The position numbers and the translations under genes were made by a program. Shown here in pieces: positions 1-8,859 of a DNA stretch of 16,492 nucleotides (the stretch's first letter is position 1; each line of letters starts with the position of its first letter). The stretch covers positions 1-16,492 of the forward strand of contig MSJH02000090.1 of the NCBI GenBank assembly GCA_001931875.2. The letters run 5' to 3'. A model generated the notes under the pieces. That model had not been told where the DNA came from and did no database searches. It worked only from the letters and a program-made list of their open reading frames with translations. The stretch comes from Byssochlamys sp. IMV 00236. Its lineage: Eukaryota > Ascomycota > Eurotiomycetes > Eurotiales > Thermoascaceae.

Positions 1-185
1 GTGAATTGTTCAGTGTATGTTCCGGGAGCAATCAAGACTGTATATGATTCAGCATTATTTGGAAGAGAGGCAATGGCCTTGCTGATAGACTTGTATTGAC
101 AGGAATTACAGACACTGATAGTACCAGCAAAGACCAATTGAATACACAAGAGTGCCAGCGTAAGATATCCTAAAGAGAATTGCAT
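1..185 (-). CDS. Pectinesterase (pectin methylesterase), N-terminal part, cut by window edge
   Basis: Reading the minus strand from the ATG at 185-183 gives 61 uninterrupted codons and two further bases to the window edge. Residues 1-20 are a typical secretion signal: polar start, hydrophobic LGYLTLALLCIQLVFA, small residue at the likely cleavage site. The mature part starts TISVCNSCQYKSISKAIA and continues to a segment ending LIAPGTYTEQ. This is the first beta-helix turn of carbohydrate esterase family 8: an I-x-V opening, a 'SI-AI' helix-like segment and the conserved G-T-Y-x-E-Q. Family members demethylate pectin outside the cell and release methanol. The catalytic Asp, Gln and Arg residues lie beyond the edge and cannot be checked. 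The start is chosen because the signal peptide begins exactly there and a TATA box lies about 45 nt upstream. Pectinesterase is the clear best match; another right-handed beta-helix enzyme is less likely. Confidence 0.82.
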   Translation of the reverse strand, partial: MQFSLGYLTLALLCIQLVFAGTISVCNSCQYKSISKAIASLPNNAESYTVLIAPGTYTEQF

Positions 186-227
186 TACTGTAGATGGAGA
201 AAAGAATATATTATACAAATCAAGTGC

Positions 228-235
228 CTTATATA
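228..235 (-). promoter_or_regulatory. TATA box of the pectinesterase gene
   Basis: On the minus strand the sequence reads TATATAAG, 43-50 nt upstream of the start codon at 185. The short leader matches the compact promoters of the other genes in the window. Confidence 0.6.
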
Positions 236-2364
236 CCCAAGAGAGGGAGAGACGAGGTGTAGCACAAAGTAAAACCATTAATAAAACTCCATACGACTTA
301 TCCGTGGAATCTGTAACTAATACTTGGCCTGACTTGTAAATATATATGAGATCAATAACTGATGACTATAGGCTACGTTAATATAATTCAGTCAATTGCT
401 TTAATAACTATGTATGGTTTATTGAATCGTAATAACATAACTAGTTTAATAATAACGATGATTTAACCCTTGATCTGTAGTGAAACTAACTATAGAACAT
501 AAGGAGGTGTTTTAAAAAGGGATATTTTGCTTTCAAGGCTGTAACTTGTTGTATACTATGAATAAAAGTTTAAGCAACACAATAAAAAAATGTTTAATCA
601 TTACGGAGATTTTTTAATTACGGCGAATTTATGCCCGATGGTCACTCATTCAAGTTTATAAAAAGACGCTTTAAACAAATAAATCACTGAATTGACTACT
701 GCATTGAAAAAAAAAAAAAAAAGGATAACGGTTAGAAGCAGTTTATAAAACTTGGGCTAATTGATAACTTGTTCAAGAATAGGAACGTGGTTGCCATGGC
801 GATAAGATATTCATTTAATGCAATAATTCGTGATATAGTTTGCGACGTCGCACAATAAGTTGAAATATCCACGGCAATGCTTTGTAAAGGCAATTGAGAC
901 ACGAATATAAAACAATAGATTATCTCAATAACGTATCTGCGCATCATTTTTTTATAATTCAGTCTGGATATAAAAGCAAAAAAAGTAAATATGATAATAG
1001 GTTTTGGAAGAAAGAATAAGAAACATCAATTCATGATTGCGTCTGGTTATGTGCCTTCAATTGCAATTTTACAAATAAAATTGTGTAACCATATACGGTG
1101 GTTCAACACAGAGCAAGTGACTACACAAAAAAGATACAGTCAGTCCTCGGTTCTGTCATAACCCTTGGTAGGTAGGTGTAGCATATTCCGACAAAGTACA
1201 CTTAAATAAACAATCACGTCTCAGTTTTCTCATGAAATGGTATTCCAGAATCGCGATTATTCCAGGATAGAGTATGACAAAAGTGAGGTCCTACTGTACG
1301 TGATAACATTGGTAAGATTGTATTTACAATCGTTCAAATTACAAAGTTACCTAAAGTAGCATGAAATAAGAAAAAGCCCGTTTAACTAGCATTATTTCGA
1401 GAGCCTGTTTGCTGAAATAGGCTATGTGTACCTGGAAGTTTCTGAAATTGTGCCAGATCAAAATACCTTTTAAACATTGAATTTGAGCGAAAGGAGAAAG
1501 CTTGTGTAAGGTATGAACAAAAGATAACAAGAAGTGTCATAGAGCCTTATTTTATGTATATTTATATAAAGTATTTTATCATAAAAACTCTACTCATTTA
1601 TTGGCCTGTAGCAGTAGTCTTCAGTACACATCGCTACCAAAGCTCCATTTGCATGTAACTAGACCTGCTCAATTAAAGGCTGAAGTAGGTGAGCTCCGTT
1701 AAGCTAACAGCTATCAATTAGATTTACATTCAGTTGACCATGAACTCCTTTGAAGTAGAGCACAGCACATATTCGCGCCTCCAGTTATTTACAGTCATAA
1801 CATTATTTTAAAAAGTACAAACAGTTTAATGTTTATTATTAACAATTTGGGCCAAGACCAAAAAGACTTTAGCAGAGAGAACTCGTCCTGCAGTCAGTGA
1901 ATCAGAATCTCCCTAAAGCAGTCGTTCCTGGTTTTTTTGTAGCTATTTGGTAGTTTATTCTTTGTTTTCTCCAAACTTGTTTTTTACTCTTTTCCTAGCT
2001 TAAAAAAGCTATCGAAAACCATTCTATACTCTAGTCGCTAGGAGCTACACTTTATTCAGAAATTATCCACACACTGATAGAAAAATAATATTTCAGACAA
2101 CAAATGAGAGAACAAATAATGATAAAAGAGAGCCTACAAAAAGCAAAAGAATGAATAAAGAAATGATTAGTAAATCAGTTATTATATTGATATTAAATAC
2201 TTAGATTATAAAGATGAGAGTTTATAAGAAAAAGAAGCAAGAAAGGTGAGTAAAGTTATAAAGAGAATATTGACATCTTACCCAAAGTGTATTAAAAAGG
2301 GCCAGCGATAACCAGCTCGGAAACGTAAAGAAAGAAAAGGAAGAGAGCAAGATAGAGAGTGAAT

Positions 2365-2516
2365 GGACCAAAGCTTGGTAAGAACCAAACTACCCCAGCC
2401 AACACCGGGTTAGTTTCGATAGGATCTATAATATTACATATCAGTTTCTTACAAGAGTAAAGAATACAACATACCTTAGGGCTAGCTGGGGAATAGCTGG
2501 TCTTACTTTTTGGTCC
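2365..2516. repeat. Imperfect inverted repeat, arms about 32-35 nt, loop about 85 nt
   Basis: The left arm at 2365-2399 begins GGACCAAAGCTTGGTAAG and ends CCCCAGC. The right arm at 2485-2516 begins GCTGGGG and ends CTTACTTTTTGGTCC. The arms pair with a few small gaps. On the minus strand the loop contains an intron-like GTATGT...TTATAG segment of about 49 nt (roughly 2425-2473), but splicing it gives no long reading frame. It could be a hairpin RNA, a miniature transposon remnant or a chance structure. Confidence 0.5.
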
Positions 2517-2616
2517 AAAGAAGAAAAGAAAAGAAAAAGAGAAGTCAAGATCAGACTGTTTATACAGAGTCTCTAACAACTATTTCAATTACGTGCAACT
2601 ATAAGGAAAGTTTCTT

Positions 2617-2660
2617 CTTTTCCCTTCAAAAGACAAAATTCATTGTCTTTTAAAGAAAAG
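2617..2660. repeat. Hairpin with 9-bp perfect core stem
   Basis: AAAAGACAA at 2628-2636 pairs perfectly with TTGTCTTTT at 2643-2651 across a 6-nt loop. The outer segments CTTTTC (2617-2622) and GAAAAG (2655-2660) also pair across a small asymmetric bulge. It lies about 100 nt from the larger inverted repeat at 2365-2516. Confidence 0.55.
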
Positions 2661-3059
2661 GCTGATAATTAACCAAGGTGTAATTGTTATTGATCTTATA
2701 TTGTGTGCAACTGCTCACGAAAGCTCATTCCATCTATTGTCTAAATATACATGCTCGCCTCTTAATTTCACGCACTGTTGCAGGCCCTCTGCTCTTCCTT
2801 CTGAACCTGCTATCGACTCGAAAACTACGTTCCTTCTTTCGTGCTTCTTCCTGGTTCTCTCGTTGGCCCCTTATATGTATCATTATCTATAAACTTGATC
2901 ACCTATGCCACGGACATGATATGTCATCTCCACCACCTGACCTAGGACGAAAGTTCCTCCAATGGCTTTTTCCTCTTCCTCTCTCCCCTCAATATCTGTC
3001 GAGCTAATCTTTCTTCGTTCCCTTCTTACTCGGTTTTCTTCGCTTCTTTCCTTCCTTTT

Positions 3060-3082
3060 CCCCCTTTGATCTCAAAAGGGGG
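3060..3082. repeat. Short hairpin CCCCCTTT/AAAGGGGG
   Basis: CCCCCTTT at 3060-3067 can pair with AAAGGGGG at 3075-3082 over a 7-nt loop. It closes a 100-nt pyrimidine-rich stretch on the plus strand. It resembles a bacterial terminator, but in a fungal genome that reading is not warranted. Confidence 0.5.
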
Positions 3083-3365
3083 CTTTAGACTCTATGTACC
3101 TTTTTTTGATCTGGCACAGGCGGGAGAAAGTTATATTGTTTCAATGCGCCCATAGCAGTCTTTTATTTCCTTTAATCGTTTTTAAAATGCTGAAATTATA
3201 GTCAATTGTACTATGTTGAGATGTTGAGGATCTTAAGTGGCACCAGAGCAAATTTTGAGTCATATTATATTGGACGTTCTTCAAGATTTTTGACAAACAC
3301 TAATTTACCTAGCTTTCCCGCTGCCAAATGTATATTTCGAGTCAATATCTTCTCACATTAGTTCC

Positions 3366-3781
3366 GGAAAACACTACATGCATGTAAAAATTCATGAAAA
3401 AGCGGCTAATGTTACGAGCGCTACCTCGGGGCGGTAATTGTGATTTTATCTTGCCACTTCACACTATCAAAGTTTCTACCTAAGCTAAGGCCGTCCAGCG
3501 AGATATCCATTAATGTAAAATACACTTGAAGGGTTTTGGTTCTTTGTTGATAGACCTGACAACATAAAATTAAAATAAAGCAACAACAACATTTTTATCT
3601 CTCTTGAAAAAAAAAAAAACAAGCAATTCGGATTCAACATCAAAAAATATGGAAAGATATCTGTTTTTGACTAGTCTAGCGTGGTGCTACATAATGAAAA
3701 GTTTTGTTGACAACATCACAGATAGTGGCTAAAGGTAGCGCCTGTAGAATTAGCCGCTTTGTTGTGCATGTGGTGTTTCCC
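3366..3781. repeat. Diverged inverted duplication, two copies of about 100 bp
   Basis: The copy at 3366-3467 on the plus strand resembles the copy at 3689-3781 on the minus strand. The best block is AAGCGGCTAAT...GCGCTACCT (3399-3426 against 3733-3758). It is flanked on one side by GGAAAACACTACATGC against GGGAAACACCACATGC, and on the other by TGTGATTTTATC against TGTGATGTTGTC. The left copy carries about 12 extra bases (near 3385-3396). Translated in matching frames, both copies give K-R-L-[MI]-L-[RQ]-A-L-P followed by C-D, so the ancestor may have been coding or a transposon end. I do not recognise the family. Confidence 0.6.
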
Positions 3782-4566
3782 TTATTTTCTTCACTATGAA
3801 AGGTTTGTGTTGACAATCGTTGCAAATCGGGATTAATATTAACCAGGAGTTCTTTGTTCTTGATTAAGAACACTTATTTTTTTCAATGTCAGTCAAAAGA
3901 TGCTCAGTTAGAGAGTATCAGGTTTCTTAGCATATAGTAATTGTAAAAGACAATGAATCCATTTGTCGTATTCAAGGCTTTACGTTACTTCTAAGCCTCT
4001 TTATAATGCTATACTAACAATGTTACCAAGGTAACAATGGTAGATTGTAAACATTGATGAGTATTTGATGCTTCCATTTTGACGATATATTGCATAGGAA
4101 TAGAAACGGAATAATTTTGGGGCTGATGATTAAGATGGAGGATGAAAGGAGGGCGAATGGCACATGATGTAATCCGGTGAAAGCCATGCACTATTCCTAA
4201 GTGCCGATCTTTCAAAATTTGACATTAGTCATTTGTAAATTTTTTCCTGCTCCGGTCGGATTGAGCTGTGAGAGAAGGTTGACGTTGTGTGTGGGTAAAT
4301 GGTTTTTACATTGTCTTTTTACGTTTTTTGTTACAATTGCTTTTCAGTCTCCTTATACTTGCTCTATCTCCCTATTTGTCTTTTTCATCTCCTGATGATG
4401 TTTAAAGTGTAGACCAGTAACTAGTTATCGATCATGTCTAAATGAGTTGCTATAAAACATATTGTTCTTTACATGTGATAACAGTAATTCCTTCACATAA
4501 AAATTTAAACTAAGTTCCTATAATCATTTTCTGCTGACTTATCCTTTATATCTGTTACACCCACGC

Positions 4567-4619
4567 TATAAATCTTCTCCACTTTTTCTTTTTCCCCTTT
4601 TTTTTATCATCTTTTTCAA
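4567..4619 (+). promoter_or_regulatory. Core promoter of the acyl-CoA synthetase gene
   Basis: TATAAA at 4567-4572 is followed by an almost purely pyrimidine leader (4573-4618) running to two bases before the ATG at 4622. A TATA box followed by a CT-rich block is typical of well-expressed fungal genes. Confidence 0.65.
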
Positions 4620-4621
4620 CC

Positions 4622-6836
4622 ATGGCCAAATTTAGCTTGGATAAACAAACGTACGAAGTTCCCAATACGAGAAAACCTGGTCAATCAGGTATAATGGAAA
4701 GAAGCTTTAATCATACAAAATGATATTAACATCATTTGATAGGTATCTACCGTAACGCTAAGCGTCCAGTTGTCGAAACAACTTTTTCACCCAAAGTTAC
4801 TTCCATAATCGACTGCTTTAATTATGGTACATGATAATAGTCCTAAAGCGCCTCATTTCTCAAAATTATGTCGATAGGTTTAAAGATTTCCAAGGACCGT
4901 CCTTGTATTGGTGTTCGATCAGTTAAAAATGTAGAAACTGGTGAGCGTGGTCCCTACGTTTGGCAAACATACCGTCAAATCAATCACCGCTTGACCAACT
5001 TTGGTTCCGGATTGATGAATTATTTGAACCATACTATGGGAGAAACACGTACTCGACAGATTCCTATCGGTATTTGGTCTATCAACCGTCCAGAATGGAC
5101 TATTGCTGATTTGGCACTGGCTGCTTATGCCAACTATGCCGTGGCTCTTTACGACACTTTGGGACCTGATACCGTCGAATATGTCATCAATCATGCAGAA
5201 CTTGAAACAGTTATCTGTTCTGGAGACCATATCGCCGACCTTTTAAAGCTTAAGCACAAACTTCCTAACCTTAAGACGATCATCTCTATGGACTCTATTG
5301 ATGAAGTCTCACGACCCGGTGTTGCTTCCAAGAGTGATATTGTCAAAGCATGGGCTGCAGAAAAGGGTGTCAACTTACTTGACTTTAATGCGATCGAGCT
5401 CTTGGGAAAGAAGAATAGACGTTCCTACAACTATCCTACACCAGATGACTTGGCTTGTATCATGTACACGAGTGGTACAACTGGTACGCCCAAGGTAAAG
5501 AAAGATTGAAAAACATCAATATTTGGAAACTCACTTGAAATGCATATAGGGCGCTATGTTAACCCACCGCAACTTTGTGGCTGCACTTTCTGCCAGTCAG
5601 TCCAACCTTGGAGGCAATGCTGATGACGTTTGCATTTCTTACTTACCCTTGGCTCACATCTATGGCCGTATCTCAGATATCATGATCTTAACTGTAGGTG
5701 GCCGTTTAGGTTTCTTCAGTGGCGATATGAACACCTTGGTTGACGATATTCAAGTCTTGAAGCCTACTGTCTTTGCAAGTGTTCCTCGTTTATTAAATAA
5801 GATTTACGGTAAATTAGTTGCTTCTACCATTCAAGCCCCTGGTGTTACTGGCGCCTTGGCTCGCCGTGCAGTGGCTGCCAAGTTGGCCAATCTCGAAGCC
5901 GGCAAAGGTTACACCCACCCCTTGTGGGATAGATTGATCTTCAACAAGGTAAAGCAAGCCTTGGGTGGCAACGTACGTATCATGGTTACCGGTTCTGCTC
6001 CTATTGGCAAGGATGTTATGCAGTTCCTTCGTATTGCTTTCTGTTGTGATATTCGTGAAGGATACGGTGCTACTGAAACCTGTGCCGCCACTACTGTTCA
6101 TTATGAAGGTGAATACCTTGCCGGTCACATCGGTGGTCCCTTTACCTGTAACGAGATTATGCTGTTGGATGTTCCCGAAATGGAGTATCTCTCTACAGAT
6201 CCTTATCCTCGTGGTGAAATCTGTGTGCGTGGTCCCAACATCTTCAAGGGTTATTTCAAGGATGAAGAAAAGACGAGAGAAGCAATTGACGAAGAAGGCT
6301 GGTTCCACACAGGCGATATTGGTATGATTAATGAAAGAGGTGCTATTGTCATCATTGACCGTAAGAAGAATATCTTCAAGTTGGCTCAAGGTGAATACAT
6401 TGCTCCTGAGAAAATTGAAAATGTTTATGCCAAAGATCCTATCATCGGTCAGATCTACCTGCATGGTGATTCACTCCAAAGTTCTCTTGTCGCTATCGTT
6501 GTCCCTGACCCCGATGCTTTGAATTCTCTTCTTGCTGCCAAACTGCCTCAAATTCATGCAAAGAAATTAAGTCTTCCTGAACTCTGCAAGCTTCCTGAAG
6601 TAAATGCTCTGGTGCTCGCTCAAATGGACCGAGTTGGTAAATTATCTGGTCTGCGTGGATTTGAATTTGCCAAAGCCATTCATTTAGAACCCGAGCCTTT
6701 CACCATCGAAAACGACTTATTAACCCCTACTTTCAAGGTTAAGCGTCCACAGGCCAAGAAGCACTTTGAAGCACAAATCGCTCAGCTTTATGAACGTGTA
6801 AATAACCAAGCCGAGCCCGAGAAGGCTAAGCTTTAG
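4622..6836 (+). CDS. Long-chain acyl-CoA synthetase with peroxisomal targeting signal
   Basis: Four exons: 4622-4688, 4743-4826, 4878-5494 and 5550-6836 (introns of 54, 51 and 55 nt, all GT...TAG). They join in frame into 684 residues, the usual length for fungal fatty-acid activating enzymes. The enzyme makes acyl-CoA from fatty acid, ATP and CoA. Visible adenylate-forming motifs: the AMP-binding loop YTSGTTGTPKG (247-257, interrupted by intron 3 right after its Lys), YGATE (428-432), and the fatty-acyl-CoA synthetase signature from about 505, with TGD (Asp512), IDRKKN (about 525-530) and KLAQGEYIAPEKIE. The catalytic Lys is probably Lys652 in TPTFKVKRP. The last three residues, AKL, are a canonical PTS1, which points to peroxisomes and beta-oxidation rather than the endoplasmic reticulum. 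The start is chosen because it follows a TATA box and pyrimidine leader and gives a family-like N-terminus. The identity is firm; the substrate chain length is not visible. Confidence 0.96.
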
Positions 6837-6857
6837 ATTCATCATAAAGACATACAA

Positions 6858-6863
6858 AATAAA
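6858..6863 (+). terminator. Poly(A) signal of the acyl-CoA synthetase gene
   Basis: AATAAA lies 22 nt after the stop codon. Cleavage 10-30 nt further on would fall in or beyond the 3' end of the opposing LIM gene. Confidence 0.6.
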
Positions 6864-6876
6864 CGAAACCTTACTA

Positions 6877-6882
6877 TTTATT
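6877..6882 (-). terminator. Poly(A) signal of the LIM gene
   Basis: TTTATT on the plus strand is AATAAA on the minus strand. It starts 2 nt after the LIM stop codon (6885-6887), so the two convergent poly(A) signals are only 13 nt apart. Confidence 0.55.
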
Positions 6883-6884
6883 AT

Positions 6885-8496
6885 TTACAATGCTCTTTTA
6901 TTGCTTCTACGCGCGCAACTTTTACAAATGAGCTCTCCTGGCTCTTTTTCTTGATATAATCCTATAAAGAAAATAATCTGTCAGCATCTTTGTACCGACC
7001 TTTGGGTGCGTCAACTTACCTGTAACCCTTACAGACAGTAGTTTGTGACATTCGGAGCACTGGAAGTGGAGCGGGTGGTAGTCCTTTCCGAAAGCGCTAG
7101 AGCATCTGCCAGTGATAGGCTCATGACAATTATGACACACTTTGTTTTCTACTTGTACATTGTTATCAATGTCTTTTTCAAACATTTTCGGTAATGGCGG
7201 CATCTCTTTCTTTTTCTTCTTTTGCGATGCTACAGACGAAATGGAGTCATAGTGCACTTCGCAATAAGGCTTGCCGTTTCTGATCAAGAATGTACGAGAG
7301 CTAAATGCTGCACCACAATCAGAACACACAAAGCACTCCTTGTGCCATTCACCACCCAATGCTACCAGAAAGTCTCCTGTGATAACTTCTTCACATCCTT
7401 TGCATTTTTTACCAAATTTCTTGTAGTAGTCCTTTTCACAATATGCATGTCCATCATGTTCCAAAAAGCTAGAATCCTCTTGAAATGGCTTTCCACATTC
7501 ACGACAAAAGAAGTGACCGGGATGATATGACTTGCCTAGTGCTGAAATAGAGTGTTCTTCAATAGGCGTCTTACAGTAGTCGCAACGAGGACTGAAAAGC
7601 TCATGGTAATCAAGTGCACAATAGGGGAGTCCGTCTTTTTCATAAAATGCAATATGCTCCAAGGGCTGTTTACATACTTGACATTTAAAGCATTTTGAAT
7701 GCCATTGATTACCTGCTGTAGTAAACGCTTGACCACTAAGAGGTTTGTGGCATCCGCTACAGCGAACGGTAAAAAAGATGCTTTCATATACTGACTCTTT
7801 TTTGGGTTCACGTTCCGCTTTTTTCTCCTCATCATATCCAGGCGCAGAAATCTGTGGTATAGAGATATTGTTAGAGCTATTGTTATCATCATCATCATAT
7901 CCAGGTGCTGATATCTGTGGGATGGGCGGTAGCTTAGACTGTGGTCTATTCCTTTTATCATCTCCATGAGAGTATGATTGATTGCTCATATCCTGCTTTT
8001 CTTCATCATCGTCATTATTGTCGTATCCAGGCGCTGAAATTTGTGGTATTGAGGGAAGATTAGCTTTAGTTACAGTCGATTCAGGGACAGATTCTTCATC
8101 GCTATCTATAGTGTCTGTATTTACTGTTATTTTTGATAACACAGCAGCACGATGAGTGCTACTTAGGTCCTTTAGGCATAATTCTATCTCTTTTTTAAGG
8201 TCTTCTTCCTCATCGTCGCTTATTGGTACTTTAGGGTATATGTCAGTCTCTATCTTTGACAGCTTCCTTTGGAGCCCTTTTCCTGATGAATGATGGTGGC
8301 TGTCTGAGTCTATCTGTATTTTTTCTTGAAGTGAAGGTACAATCATTTCTATTGGCTTGTGGGTTTGCCTTGGCTGCCTTGGCCATGTGGGTATATGCTC
8401 TTTCGCTTGTTGGAATGGTCTTGGGCCACGTAAGGTCGTATTGCTGCTTAAGTGATTATCATACAACATTTTCTTGTATAACAAAGAAAGAAACAT
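6885..8496 (-). CDS. Paxillin-like protein with four LIM domains
   Basis: Exon 1 is 8496-7020 and exon 2 is 6961-6885. The 58-nt intron 7019-6962 has GTAAGT and TATAG ends. Splicing gives 517 residues. LIM domains, each two zinc fingers: LIM1 246-296 (C246, C249, H266, C269 / C272, C275, C293, D296), LIM2 305-356, LIM3 365-415 and LIM4 454-508. The last two zinc ligands, C505 and C508, are encoded in exon 2, which confirms the intron. Residues 1-240 are polar and probably disordered, with acidic patches and three exact copies of IPQISAPGYD at 150-159, 192-201 and 213-222. Four C-terminal LIM domains after a disordered N-terminus is the paxillin layout; fungal relatives act at sites of polarised growth, septa and actin structures. 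That role is inferred. Met1 has A at -3; Met10 is an alternative start. It converges with the acyl-CoA synthetase gene and diverges from the lectin gene. Confidence 0.94.
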
Positions 8497-8588
8497 GATT
8501 TTATGTTGATTTTGAATTTAAAGAAGAAACCCAAAACAATAAACCAAATTAGGAAAAGACATGTTACTGCATTTAGCAACTATTTGGC

Positions 8589-8594
8589 TTTATA
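8589..8594 (-). promoter_or_regulatory. TATA box of the LIM gene
   Basis: The minus strand reads TATAAA about 93 nt upstream of the ATG at 8496. It lies in the 363-nt region shared with the divergent lectin gene. Confidence 0.5.
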
Positions 8595-8750
8595 TTGAAT
8601 AGACATCATTGCCTCTCCCTTTCTTTCTCTTTTGGTCTTCTTTCTACATCAAGCATTGAAGCTTTTGTTTAAATGTAAACTGTAGCTGAATAGAGTGGTA
8701 CTAATATTTTGTAATGGATGAAATCATTGTCGTCTGTCTTTAGTGTTCTT

Positions 8751-8757
8751 TATAAAA
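8751..8757 (+). promoter_or_regulatory. TATA box of the lectin gene
   Basis: TATAAAA stands about 103 nt upstream of the ATG at 8860. The leader between them contains a minimal upstream ORF (ATG ATG TAA). Confidence 0.55.
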
Positions 8758-8781
8758 AGAGGCTTCCAATTTCAGCTGCGT

Positions 8782-8790
8782 ATGATGTAA
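8782..8790 (+). promoter_or_regulatory. Minimal upstream ORF (Met-Met-stop)
   Basis: ATGATGTAA lies between the TATA box at 8751 and the main start at 8860, so it is probably in the 5' leader of the lectin mRNA. Very short upstream ORFs can lower main-ORF translation. Chance occurrence is possible. Confidence 0.35.
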
Positions 8791-8859
8791 CACCAAAGAA
8801 AAATTACCTTGCATAATTAATCTTGGTTAAACAGCTTTTCCCTTTATTTTATTTTTTAA

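Larger units (their letters stand above)
186..4621. other. 4.4 kb gene-poor intergenic region
   Basis: No reading frame here has a recognisable domain or convincing splice structure. The longest open stretches (minus 2292-2579, plus 2684-3007, minus 3676-3873, minus 4009-4215) have low-complexity or AT-driven compositions. The region does hold homopolymers (A16 at 707-722, A13 at 3607-3619), hairpins at 2365-2516, 2617-2660 and 3060-3082, a perfect 12-nt palindrome at 3375-3386, and an inverted duplication (3366-3467 with 3689-3781). A pyrimidine-rich stretch with a TATA-like CTATAAAC near 2887 lies at about 2968-3068 on the plus strand and could be the promoter of an unrecognised RNA or short gene. 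The last ~60 bases are the promoter of the acyl-CoA synthetase. Confidence 0.6.
8497..8859. promoter_or_regulatory. Divergent promoter region between LIM and lectin genes
   Basis: This 363-nt stretch separates two start codons on opposite strands and contains a TATA box for each: 8589-8594 (-) and 8751-8757 (+). The TATA boxes are about 160 nt apart, so upstream elements could serve both genes. Other than a very short upstream ORF at 8782-8790, I see no other gene in it. Confidence 0.55.

Noticed and set aside
2425..2473. Intron-like GTATGT...TTATAG on the minus strand inside the 2292-2579 frame
   Set aside because: Splicing brings a stop within a dozen codons, and the flanking frame is low complexity, so it does not support a protein gene.
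3060..3082. Hairpin read as a rho-independent terminator
   Set aside because: The window is clearly eukaryotic (spliceosomal introns, AATAAA signals), so bacterial termination does not apply.
4009..4215. Minus-strand open frame with moderately protein-like composition, possibly linked to the frame at 3676-3873
   Set aside because: No recognisable domain, no ATG-based start with a promoter, and no splice pair that joins the two frames convincingly. Part of it is the inverted duplication.
5814..6464. 216-codon minus-strand open frame opposite the acyl-CoA synthetase
   Set aside because: It is antisense to strongly conserved synthetase motifs and its translation has no family features. It is a shadow frame.
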